Of a stretch of 8,806 bases of DNA, positions 1 to 7,167 are shown piece by piece. The stretch is from JBOIBN01 sp050739575 (lineage in GTDB: Bacteria > Pseudomonadota > Gammaproteobacteria > JAKDMP01), in the NCBI GenBank assembly GCA_050739575.1, contig JBOIBN010000081.1:1-8806 (forward strand), in the 5' to 3' direction. The notes under the pieces were generated by a model that made no database searches, had not been told where the DNA came from, and saw only the letters and a program-made list of their open reading frames with translations. The translations under genes were made by a program, and so were the position numbers. Numbering within the stretch: position 1 is the stretch's first letter; each line of letters starts with the position of its first letter.

Positions 1-34
1 CGGCAAACGTGCCGCTTGATACGGTGTAGTCCAT
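1..34 (-). CDS. pepA: Leucyl aminopeptidase (PepA), N-terminal 11 codons only
   Basis: The minus strand from 34 reads MDYTVSSGTFA and then runs off the window edge. This matches the usual start of gammaproteobacterial PepA (M-[ED]-[FY]-[ST]-V-x-S-G), a cytosolic manganese/zinc exopeptidase. A good ribosome binding site (GGAG, minus strand at 43-46) lies 8 nt before the ATG. The divergent pepA / lptF-lptG arrangement is conserved in E. coli and many relatives, which is the main support because only 11 residues are visible. The catalytic domain lies outside the window, so the identity rests on the N-terminus plus context. Confidence 0.72.
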   Translation of the reverse strand, partial: MDYTVSSGTFA

Positions 35-137
35 GGATTTTGCTCCACTGCCGGATTTTGCGCGGGGCCGCGTACTCCGCGGTGCACGAACACCGCCGGG
101 CGAGCGCCTGCGTCGCTAGTCTAACCGATCGAAACGG
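35..137. promoter_or_regulatory. Divergent pepA/lptF intergenic region with nested inverted repeats
   Basis: This 103-bp spacer must carry promoters for both divergent genes. I see no convincing -35/-10 pair in either direction. It does hold two touching inverted repeats: CCGCG-TACTC-CGCGG (68-82) and GCGGTG-CACGAA-CACCGC (79-96). They share bases, so the two hairpins would exclude each other in RNA, or form a double operator in DNA. The pepA ribosome binding site is at 43-46 (minus). The lptF start has only a weak purine stretch (GAAACGG) before it. Confidence 0.4.
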
Positions 138-1232
138 ATGCTCGGAATCTTTGGCCGCTACGTTGCGCGCGAAACCGCTCTTGCTTGGGGTGGCGTCGCC
201 GGCGTATTCGTGCTGGTAGTCGTCGTCAACCGATTTGCCGTCTATCTCGGTGAGGCGGCCACGGGACAGATACCCGCCGCCACGTCTTTTCTCCTGATCG
301 GACTCAGCGTCGTGGGCCTGCTGGAGATCGTACTGCCGGTGAGTCTGTTTCTCGCCGCCATGCTGACGCTCGGGCGGCTGTATCGCGACGGCGAGGCGGT
401 GGCTGGTTTTGTCTGCGGATTGACCCCGGCCCGACTGTACCGCCCCTTTGCGATGCTCGGCCTGATTGCCGCGGCCCTGCTCGCTTGGCTTGCGCTGTAC
501 GTATCGCCATGGTCGCAGGCGACCGGTCACCGTATCGAACAGCAGGCCCGTTCCCAGGCCAAGATCAGCGTGCTCGTCCCGGGTCAATTCAAGCCGCTTC
601 CCTCCGGGGGCGTTTTCTATGTGGACGGGATCAGCAAAGATGGCGGCGAACTCGTCAACGTTTTTGCCCAGATGGAAGAGGATGAACGGTCGGTCGTTCT
701 GACCGGAACCCGCGGCAAGCTGGTCACAAATCCGGATGACGGCGAGCGGCATCTCGAGCTCGCTCCCGGCTACCGTTATGCGGGCATACCCGGCCGACTC
801 GACTGGACGGTCACCCGCTTTCGCAGCGCATCGCTGCTCATTCGCCCGGCCTCGCCCGGTCCAGGCGCTACCGATCCGGATCAAGTACCCACTGCCGAGC
901 TTGCGGCCCGCGACGATTTGGCCGCCCGCGCCACGCTCCAGTGGCGTTATATGCAGCCGCTGACTGTGCTGGTATTGCTTCTGATCGCCGTGCCGCTCGC
1001 CCACACCCGACCGCGTCAAGGACGCTTCGTCCGTCTAGTGCCGGCCATCCTGATCTACTTGGTTTACTTCAATTTGCTCGGGGTTGCCCGAGTGTGGGTC
1101 GCGCAGGGCGCGACGCCGGTCGTGCCCGGCGTCTGGTGGGTGCCGGGCTTGTTCGTAATCGCGGGCCTGATATTGATTTATCTGCGCTATATGCCCCATA
1201 CGCTGCGTTTCGGGAAGCGGCATGCTGGTTGA
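138..1232 (+). CDS. lptF: LPS export ABC transporter permease LptF
   Basis: LptF is one of two inner-membrane permease subunits of LptB2FG, which extracts lipopolysaccharide from the inner membrane and passes it to the LptC/LptA bridge. The 364-residue length matches the family (about 366 in E. coli). Hydrophobic segments at about 16-36, 50-76 and 103-123 come before a long periplasmic part (about 124-270, the beta-jellyroll region), followed by helices at about 272-290, 299-316 and 333-349. Family signatures visible are the LQWR..QPL stretch (268-275) entering TM4 and the RPRQGRF loop (291-297) after it. The ATG at 138 gives the expected N-terminus (LGIFGRYVARE). The last 11 bp overlap lptG, so the two are co-translated. 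Nothing is broken or unusual. Confidence 0.95.
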   Translation: MLGIFGRYVARETALAWGGVAGVFVLVVVVNRFAVYLGEAATGQIPAATSFLLIGLSVVGLLEIVLPVSLFLAAMLTLGRLYRDGEAVAGFVCGLTPARLYRPFAMLGLIAAALLAWLALYVSPWSQATGHRIEQQARSQAKISVLVPGQFKPLPSGGVFYVDGISKDGGELVNVFAQMEEDERSVVLTGTRGKLVTNPDDGERHLELAPGYRYAGIPGRLDWTVTRFRSASLLIRPASPGPGATDPDQVPTAELAARDDLAARATLQWRYMQPLTVLVLLLIAVPLAHTRPRQGRFVRLVPAILIYLVYFNLLGVARVWVAQGATPVVPGVWWVPGLFVIAGLILIYLRYMPHTLRFGKRHAG

Positions 1233-2283
1233 TCGTTATCTCAGCCGCACGCTGCTCGTGGGCGCCCTGATCGCGCTCGCGGCCCTGCTCGGGGTTGGTT
1301 TTTTCCTAACCTTTCTGAGCCAGATTCACAACGTCGGCACCGGGAGTTTCACTGTCGGCACGGCCTTGCGCTATTCGGCGCTCACCATGCCGCAGACGGC
1401 CTACGACATGTTCCCGGTCGGCGCGCTGATCGGTGCGGTTTTCGCGCTCGGAGCCCTGGCCGCCAACCAGGAGCTGGTGTTGATGCGCACCTCGGGCGCG
1501 AGCATTTTGCGGCTCGCCCGTGCGGTCGCCTGGGGCGGGCTTGCCTTGGCGCTGCTCGCCGTGGTTCTCGGTGAATTCATCGCCCCCCCGGCGAAGCAGC
1601 TGGCCGAAACCTTACGCGTCGAGAAGATGTATGCACAAATCAACGTCGTGGGAGCGAACGGGATCTGGCTCAAGGCCGACGATGAAATCGTGCATGTTCT
1701 GAAAGTCGATTCGCCCACGGCGCTCGAAGCCTTGCACATCTACCACCTGAATGCCCAGGGCGCGGTGACTGCGATGAGCGAAGCTGCGGAAGCGACCTAT
1801 GCGAAGGGAGCCTGGACGCTGCACGACGTGACCGGTACCCGCCTTGACGGCGCGCGCACGCAAAGCTTCACGAATCCCGTGCTTCCGTGGCCGAACTTTG
1901 TTCCTCCGTCCACGTTTCAGGTCCTGGTGGTGGATCCGGAGAATCTTTCCTGGCGGGGACTGCTGGATTACATCCATTATCTGAGCGCCAACGGTTTTGC
2001 GACCCGCGGCTATCAGGTGGCCTTTTGGCACAAGATGGCGGCTCCTGTTTCGGTGCTGCTGATGGTCCTGCTCGCGCTTGCGTTCACGACCGGGCACCTG
2101 CGTGCCGGCGGAGCGGGGCAGCGTCTCGCGCTCGGCGTGGTGGTCGGCCTCGCCTATTATCTCGTTGATCGCACGGTGCTTGAAGCGGGCGCCGCCTTTC
2201 ATCTGCAGGTGCTGGTCGCGGCCTGGATGCCGACCGTGTTGCTCGCCATCGTCGTAATGTTTACCTTGCGGCGTGCACGGTAG
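1222..2283 (+). CDS. lptG: LPS export ABC transporter permease LptG
   Basis: LptG is the partner permease of LptF in the LptB2FG complex. It has 353 residues (E. coli about 360) and the same plan: helices at about 10-32, 48-82 and 101-120, a periplasmic jellyroll domain at about 121-265, then helices at about 272-290, 299-318 and 328-348. The cytoplasmic stretch ELVLMRTSGAS (84-94) corresponds to the coupling helix that contacts the LptB ATPase. The FWHKMAAP segment (268-275) is the conserved entry to TM4. The ATG at 1222 lies inside the lptF end (11-bp overlap, different frame), preceded by GGGAAG at 1212-1217, so translational coupling is expected. LptB and LptC are not in this window, as is common, since they usually sit in a separate locus. 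Confidence 0.95.
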   Translation: MLVDRYLSRTLLVGALIALAALLGVGFFLTFLSQIHNVGTGSFTVGTALRYSALTMPQTAYDMFPVGALIGAVFALGALAANQELVLMRTSGASILRLARAVAWGGLALALLAVVLGEFIAPPAKQLAETLRVEKMYAQINVVGANGIWLKADDEIVHVLKVDSPTALEALHIYHLNAQGAVTAMSEAAEATYAKGAWTLHDVTGTRLDGARTQSFTNPVLPWPNFVPPSTFQVLVVDPENLSWRGLLDYIHYLSANGFATRGYQVAFWHKMAAPVSVLLMVLLALAFTTGHLRAGGAGQRLALGVVVGLAYYLVDRTVLEAGAAFHLQVLVAAWMPTVLLAIVVMFTLRRAR

Positions 2284-2380
2284 GGCGGGGAAATCCGAAT
2301 CGGATTGTGTCCGACGGAATCCGTTGAGACGAAGACGCCGCTGATAAACTGTTCACTCGCGAACCCGCAGTCACTGCAGC
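2284..2380 (+). promoter_or_regulatory. lptG-apbC spacer with three small palindromes; possible promoter
   Basis: The 97-bp spacer contains AATCCG-AAT-CGGATT (2292-2306) and ACGGA-A-TCCGT (2314-2324), two perfect short inverted repeats 7 nt apart. A third, GCAGT-C-ACTGC (2367-2377), sits where the apbC ribosome binding site should be. No T-tract follows the first two, so they are not a convincing intrinsic terminator. TTGAGA (2324-2329) and TAAACT (2345-2350) could be a weak sigma70 promoter, but the 15-nt spacing is short. Whether apbC-dcd has its own promoter or is read through from lptFG cannot be settled from the sequence. Confidence 0.3.
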
Positions 2381-3461
<1,081 letters not shown>

Positions 3462-3463
<2 letters not shown>

Positions 3464-3467
3464 GGAG
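3462..3467 (+). promoter_or_regulatory. Ribosome binding site deciding the TTG start of dcd
   Basis: GAGGAG lies 7 nt before the TTG at 3475 and overlaps the last two bases of the apbC stop codon TGA (3461-3463). The only other nearby TTG (3468-3470) is out of frame and too close. The site therefore supports the TTG start and suggests that dcd translation is coupled to termination on apbC. Confidence 0.75.
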
Positions 3468-3474
3468 TTGAACG

Positions 3475-4041
3475 TTGAGCGTCAAATCTGATCGCTGGAT
3501 CCGGCGCATGGTCGCCGACCATGGAATGATCGAGCCTTTCGAACCAGGGCAAGTGCGAAAGAACGCCGGCGGGCGGATAATCTCTTATGGTACGTCGAGC
3601 TATGGTTACGACGTGCGCTGCGCCGACGAGTTCAAGATTTTTACCAACATCAACTCGACCATCGTCGATCCCAAGGCTTTCGACGCCAAAAGTTTCGTGG
3701 ATCTAAAATCCGATGTCTGTGTAATTCCGCCCAATTCCTTCGCGCTGGCAAGCACGGTGGAGTATTTCCGCATTCCGCGCAACGTCCTCACGATCTGCCT
3801 CGGAAAATCAACCTACGCGCGTTGCGGCATCATCGTGAACGTGACACCGCTCGAACCCGAATGGGAGGGGCACGTGACGCTGGAGTTTTCGAACACGACG
3901 CCGCTGCCCGCGAAGATCTATGCCAACGAAGGCGTCGCCCAGATGGTATTTTTCGAATCCGACGAACTCTGTGAGGTGTCGTACAAGGATCGCGGCGGCA
4001 AGTATCAGGGGCAAAAGGGCGTCACCCTTCCACACGCCTAG
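3475..4041 (+). CDS. dcd: dCTP deaminase
   Basis: Dcd deaminates dCTP to dUTP, the main route to dUMP and then dTMP in Gram-negative bacteria; it acts in the cytosol as a homotrimer. The protein is 188 residues, close to E. coli Dcd (193), and reads like the Pseudomonas/Xanthomonas type. Visible motifs are SSYGYDVRCADEF (41-53), CLGKSTYAR (108-116, with the conserved Ser and Arg of the active site), TPLEPEWEGHVTLEF (124-138, with the catalytic Glu at 137) and the C-terminal KDRGGKYQGQKGV (171-183) that closes over the nucleotide. The start is TTG, chosen because the N-terminus MSVKSDRWIRRM fits the family and a strong GAGGAG precedes it. It is the last gene of the apbC-dcd unit. Confidence 0.96.
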   Translation: MSVKSDRWIRRMVADHGMIEPFEPGQVRKNAGGRIISYGTSSYGYDVRCADEFKIFTNINSTIVDPKAFDAKSFVDLKSDVCVIPPNSFALASTVEYFRIPRNVLTICLGKSTYARCGIIVNVTPLEPEWEGHVTLEFSNTTPLPAKIYANEGVAQMVFFESDELCEVSYKDRGGKYQGQKGVTLPHA

Positions 4042-4049
4042 GAAAAGCT

Positions 4050-4074
4050 GCTGCGCTAGGCGCTGCTTTGTTGT
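4050..4074 (+). terminator. Weak hairpin just after dcd
   Basis: GCTGCGC-TAG-GCGCTGC (4050-4066) forms a 7-bp stem with one T-T mismatch, followed by TTTGTTGT. It starts 9 nt after the dcd stop. The interrupted T-tract makes it a weaker candidate than the hairpin at 4138-4162. Confidence 0.4.
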
Positions 4075-4137
4075 GCTCGCTCTTGGGGTCCTCATTTACT
4101 GACCTGTAAACTCCGGTCCCTTGAGCTCGCGTGCCGC

Positions 4138-4162
4138 GCATCGCGGTGCTCGCGATGCTTTT
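4138..4162 (+). terminator. Rho-independent terminator downstream of dcd
   Basis: GCATCGCG-GTGCT-CGCGATGC is a perfect 8-bp GC-rich stem with a 5-nt loop, followed directly by TTTT on the plus strand. The other side has no T run, so it works in the plus direction. It lies about 97 nt after dcd and is the best candidate for the end of the apbC-dcd transcript, and it marks roughly where core DNA gives way to the accessory stretch. Confidence 0.65.
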
Positions 4163-4454
4163 CCCGGCGCGGATCGCCCGAGCTGCCGTCGCTCGCGACG
4201 CTCTCACGCGATCTGCCCAAGAATGGGATTCGCTCGGTATCATCCCGAACGCCTACACTACCCTTATGCGCTAGAGTACGGATAGCAAGATGAGTCAACA
4301 GGCAAAAAAATACCGTGAGTTCTGATTGCTCCGGGAGTCGGTCTAAAAAGGTAAAGGTGGGACGCTACCCTTTTATGAGACGATGGCCTACGAAGGCGGG
4401 AACAATGGAAGTTCGGCGGTCACCGGGTGCATAATTCGACTCTGACCCTAATTT
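4163..4454. other. Non-coding stretch with palindromic and repeat-like debris
   Basis: No convincing gene lies here. Inverted repeats include GGGAT...ATCCC (4225-4229 / 4242-4246) and an imperfect palindrome AAAAGG...CCTTTT (4346-4351 / 4369-4374) with GGTGGGACGCTACCC inside. At 4432-4448, TAATTCGACTCTGACCC is (on the minus strand) GGGTCAGAGTCGAATTA, a string I recall as recurrent near IS200-like/REP-associated transposase genes; that is memory, not a search. Very short frames (for example MSQQAKKYREF at 4290-4325) have no support as genes. The segment looks like scar tissue of past insertions. Confidence 0.4.
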
Positions 4455-4653
4455 TCCAAGCGGAGCTGGAGGGCGTGGCACGCGAGTTTGGCCATATGCC
4501 GGGCTTTGGCGATGTTTACACGAAAGTGAAAGGGGGATTCGGCGTAGATTTTCCAGAATTTCAGTACGATATCATGTCGACCGGAAAACCGTGAGGTGGC
4601 AATCAGTTCAAGCAAGGGATGCAGAGGCGCTGTTGCGGGAGTATCAGCCATGA
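4455..4653 (+). pseudogene. 3' remnant of an unidentified gene, with a -1 frameshift
   Basis: From about 4455 the plus frame has a coding-like composition: nearly half of the codons begin with G, typical of real genes. It reads FQAELEGVAREFGHMPGFGD, then a stretch ending FQYDIMSTGKP and a TGA at 4592-4594. At the run of four A (4585-4588), one extra A or a -1 slip would change GKP-stop to GKTVRWQSVQARDAEALLRE, then YQP and a TGA at 4651-4653. That TGA overlaps the ATG of the ankyrin gene in the classic ATGA arrangement. No start codon with a ribosome binding site is visible, and the upstream side ends in repeat-like sequence, so this looks like the C-terminal end of a larger protein cut off by a rearrangement. 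I do not recognise the family. It could instead be a chance open stretch. Confidence 0.4.
4637..4641 (+). promoter_or_regulatory. Ribosome binding site for the ankyrin gene start
   Basis: GGGAG ends 8 nt before the ATG at 4650. It supports that ATG over the upstream in-frame GTG at 4596, which has no comparable site and would place a polar stretch in front of the signal peptide. Confidence 0.7.
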
Positions 4654-5594
4654 ATGCTTTAATGTCTTGCCGTAGGGCCGGCGTTCTAGCGTCGCTGGTG
4701 ATTCTGCTCGCATGGTCGGGTGCGCTATGGGGTGCCACCTTGTTGACGCCAAAGGAATTGTCCGCTGCGATCTATGCTCGCAACCCGAAACTCGTTGCCA
4801 AGTATCTGAACGACGGCGGCGATCCCAATGTATGCGTTCCGGTCAGACCACCGAAGAATGCCGATCCGGCATGGTCCGCCTCCGCCAACTGGTGCATGAA
4901 TCTTGGCCGCTTATTGATTACCCAGCAGGATAGAGAGCTGGCACTTCTAGCGCTGCGCAAGGGTGCCTTACGAAAGCCCACACAAATCCAGGATGCACTC
5001 GGAGTAGCTATCAGGGCAGAGCTTCCGACAGTCGTTGAAGCGCTAATCAATCTAGGTGCGAAGGTCAATCGACGTGCTGGTGCGGTGGATCAACCGCTCA
5101 TGGAGGCGGCGAATGAGGGCGACCTTGAGATCGTAAAAGAACTCGTTCGCGGTGGAGCGGATATTAGCGCAACCGACCCGCTTGGGTTCACCTCCATCGG
5201 TACTGCACTGGACAAGGGGCACGAGGCTGTCGCCGATTACCTTGTTCAGCATGGGGCGGCGCTTACAATGAAAACATCTAACGGCTATCAGCTTATTAGC
5301 GTGGCGGTCTTGGGTGGTTCCGCAAAGTTTGTATCTGCACTCGCCGCTCTTGGATTCAATATGAATGTCGAGGACATTAACGGCCAAACTCCGTTGATGT
5401 TTGCTCTGAGTCGGAAAATCCAGAGCGAGAAGCGCGGAGAGATCGTTGCCCTACTTCTGCAGCATGGTGCCGATGCATGTCATAAGGACCATGCGGGCTA
5501 TACCGCTCTGGATTACGCTGAAAAGGAGAAGGAGACTGAGGTGATTAAGATTCTCCAAAATGCGGAGCGTGCCTGCGGTAAGCAAACGCCGTAG
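4650..5594 (+). CDS. Exported ankyrin-repeat protein
   Basis: The 314-residue protein begins with a Sec-type signal peptide (MNALMSCRR, then a hydrophobic core to about residue 29), so it is probably periplasmic. The rest is built of ankyrin-type helix pairs. Clear repeats are at about 146-176 (PLMEAANEGDLEIVKELVRGG), 178-208 (ending DYLVQHGAAL), 211-240 (more diverged) and 245-280 (NGQTPLMFAL...LLLQHGADA). A last half repeat, GYTALDYAEKE, is at 283-293; weaker repeats occur at 34-60 and 112-142. Four cysteines after the signal (62, 82, 277, 309) could form two disulfides. Ankyrin repeats bind proteins and are not enzymatic. Base composition is lower in GC than the neighbours, suggesting acquisition. 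Its ATG overlaps the end of a broken upstream frame. The precise partner is unknown; an immunity or accessory protein is possible but unproven. Confidence 0.85.
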   Translation: MNALMSCRRAGVLASLVILLAWSGALWGATLLTPKELSAAIYARNPKLVAKYLNDGGDPNVCVPVRPPKNADPAWSASANWCMNLGRLLITQQDRELALLALRKGALRKPTQIQDALGVAIRAELPTVVEALINLGAKVNRRAGAVDQPLMEAANEGDLEIVKELVRGGADISATDPLGFTSIGTALDKGHEAVADYLVQHGAALTMKTSNGYQLISVAVLGGSAKFVSALAALGFNMNVEDINGQTPLMFALSRKIQSEKRGEIVALLLQHGADACHKDHAGYTALDYAEKEKETEVIKILQNAERACGKQTP

Positions 5595-5630
5595 ACTACA
5601 GCCATAGAGTGGCGACGGGATCAAATCTAG

Positions 5631-5690
5631 CAATATCGTGAATTACGACGCTTACGCGAGTTCAAGTCCGACGCTGTCCGACTACCGGAG
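5631..5690 (+). pseudogene. Possible remnant of an IS3-type transposase OrfA start
   Basis: The plus frame QYRELRRLREFKSDAVRLPE resembles the first residues of IS3-family OrfA / HTH_Tnp_1 proteins, which typically read [YF]xxEFKxxAVRLV. Only about 20 codons match, there is no start codon, and the helix-turn-helix that should follow is absent; the frame then runs into the DUF3108 gene on the other strand. If real, it is a vestige left by an insertion sequence at the right edge of the accessory stretch. A 7-bp direct repeat GTCCGAC (5666-5672 and 5676-5682) lies inside it. Confidence 0.3.
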
Positions 5691-5713
5691 CTGGGCAAGA
5701 AGCCATCGCCTGG

Positions 5714-6520
5714 TTATTGTCGGGATACAGCGGCGGGCGGCGATGTTTGCAGCCACTTGAGGTGGGTGAGGATGGAGGTGTCGGTGGTTTCGCCGGGCTC
5801 GTGCTGCTCGATGCGGACCGGTAGCCAGGCGTACTTCGGAGCGAACCAGAAGACCAGCGTCTTGTCCGAGTCGGAATCGGTGCGTTCGATCACGACCGTA
5901 TCGAATTTGCCCGCCGGGGTCGTGACGGTTTCGCGACGCAATTCTTGGAACGTGTACGTCCGTATCCGGCCGCCGTTGATCACCTTGTAGGCCGTCGGCA
6001 GCGTCAGGCCTGAGGCGAGCCGGCGCGAGACGGCGAGCTGGCTGGACATTCGATCGAGGATTCCTGGAATCAGCTCGATCTTTTTCCTGTTGCCGTCGTT
6101 GGCGTCAAGCGCGTAGCCCGCGCTCCAGTCGAAATTGATTTTCTCGTCGCGGTCCGCGTGTCCTGAATCGTTATAGGAATAGGCGAGGGGGCGTATTAGA
6201 TCGCGGGCCATGCTGAATCGGCTCGTTTCGCTGTAGAGGGAATGGACGAAGACGGATGCCAGACCGACTGGATGTGCCCGCCACGCAAAAAGCCATTCGT
6301 CATTGTTGCGATCGAGCGTGAACGTCGCTTCACCCACCTTCAAGCTGCCGTGCAGGACGTCGTAGTGCATGGAGAAGGGGGGGATGCCGAGAACTGCGGG
6401 CAGCGCGGCGGTTGCAGAAACACTGGCGGGCGCACTCGCCGCGGTGGCTGCCGTGTCGGCGTGAGCGGCGGAGGCAACGATCGCAAGCGCCATTGACCCG
6501 GCAAGCAGGCTCAAGCGCAT
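5714..6520 (-). CDS. Exported DUF3108 domain protein
   Basis: The 268-residue protein has a clear signal peptide (hydrophobic core LLAGSMALAIVAS, cleavage likely after AHA at 21). An Ala/Thr/Ser/Pro linker (22-42) comes next, and then a DUF3108 domain (about 48-258). Domain landmarks are HYDVLHGSLKVGEATFTLD (52-70), a TPAGKFDTVVIER strand (201-213) and FWFAPKYAWLPVRIEQ (224-239). The family is predicted to be periplasmic; its function is not established. The ATG at 6520 lies 10 bp inside purN, with GAGGAG at 6529-6534 and an 8-nt spacer, so it is co-transcribed and probably translationally coupled with purN. The pairing with a purine operon is positional and does not itself imply a purine role. 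Confidence 0.88.
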   Translation of the reverse strand: MRLSLLAGSMALAIVASAAHADTAATAASAPASVSATAALPAVLGIPPFSMHYDVLHGSLKVGEATFTLDRNNDEWLFAWRAHPVGLASVFVHSLYSETSRFSMARDLIRPLAYSYNDSGHADRDEKINFDWSAGYALDANDGNRKKIELIPGILDRMSSQLAVSRRLASGLTLPTAYKVINGGRIRTYTFQELRRETVTTPAGKFDTVVIERTDSDSDKTLVFWFAPKYAWLPVRIEQHEPGETTDTSILTHLKWLQTSPPAAVSRQ

Positions 6521-7167
6521 GAATCCTGCTCCTCGATCATGATCGGTTCATCCAGTGGTCGTCCGTCGAACCAGATCCTATTCTCCCGCATGACGGTGTG
6601 CCCGCTCGCACACCAGCGTACGGCGAGCGGATAAATGCGGTGCTCGATCGCCTGCACGCGCTTGGCAAGTTCATCCGCGGTTTCGCCGTTCCGCACCATG
6701 AGGCGGCCCTGTACGATTCGCGGGCCCGCGTCCAGATCGGCGGTGACGAAGTGCACGGTGGTGCCGTGCTCATGCGCGCCGGCCGCAATTGCCCGCACAT
6801 GGGTGTCCAGCCCAGGAAAGGCTGGCAGCAACGCCGGGTGCACGTTCAGCATTCGGCCAGTCCAGGCCGCAAGCGTCGCGGGGCCGATGAGCCTGAGATA
6901 ACCGGCAAGCGCAACGAGATCGGGGTGGTATTCACCGAGGATCCGGGCGAGTGCCGTATCGTGTGCGGCGCGTTCGCCGTAGTCTGCAGTTGTCAGTGTC
7001 AGCGCCGGTATGTCTCGTCGGCGTGCGCGTTCGAGAATGGGTGCGCCGGGTCGGTCGCTGACGACCGCGACGATTTCGTAATCCTGCCCGGCGGCAAGTG
7101 CCAGTGCTTCGAAATTGGTGCCCGCGCCCGAGCCGAGTACGACAAGACGACAAACTGCGCCGCTCAT
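6511..7167 (-). CDS. purN: Phosphoribosylglycinamide formyltransferase 1 (PurN)
   Basis: PurN transfers a formyl group from 10-formyl-tetrahydrofolate to GAR to give FGAR, the third step of de novo purine synthesis, in the cytosol. With the ATG at 7167 the protein is 218 residues (E. coli 212). The phosphate-binding start LVVLGSGAGTNFEAL (8-22) is the GSGxGTN variant. The catalytic Asn-His-Asp set is N108 and H110 in MLNVHPALLPAFPGL (106-120) and D146 in HFVTADLDAGP (139-149). The start is fixed by the N-terminus and by the ATGA overlap with the purM stop (7164-7167). A longer frame to 7383 would add 72 Arg-rich residues that are only a shadow of purM. It overlaps the next gene by 10 bp. Confidence 0.96.
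   Translation of the reverse strand: MSGAVCRLVVLGSGAGTNFEALALAAGQDYEIVAVVSDRPGAPILERARRRDIPALTLTTADYGERAAHDTALARILGEYHPDLVALAGYLRLIGPATLAAWTGRMLNVHPALLPAFPGLDTHVRAIAAGAHEHGTTVHFVTADLDAGPRIVQGRLMVRNGETADELAKRVQAIEHRIYPLAVRWCASGHTVMRENRIWFDGRPLDEPIMIEEQDSCA

Noticed and set aside
1612..2202. Minus-strand open frame of 196 codons opposite lptG
   Set aside because: Antisense shadow of a clear membrane-protein gene, with no recognisable domain.
4022..4298. Minus-strand frames of about 70 codons after dcd
   Set aside because: Arg/Ser-rich, without ribosome binding sites, and they run through the terminator hairpins; likely non-coding.
4596..4649. Upstream GTG start for the ankyrin protein (18 extra residues)
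   Set aside because: It lacks a ribosome binding site and would bury the signal peptide behind a polar stretch; the ATG at 4650 has GGGAG at the right distance.
4448..4738. Minus-strand open frame of 96 codons across the start of the ankyrin gene
   Set aside because: It is codon-aligned antisense to the plus-strand coding-like frame, overlaps the ankyrin signal peptide and has no good start site; the plus strand has the stronger G-first codon pattern.
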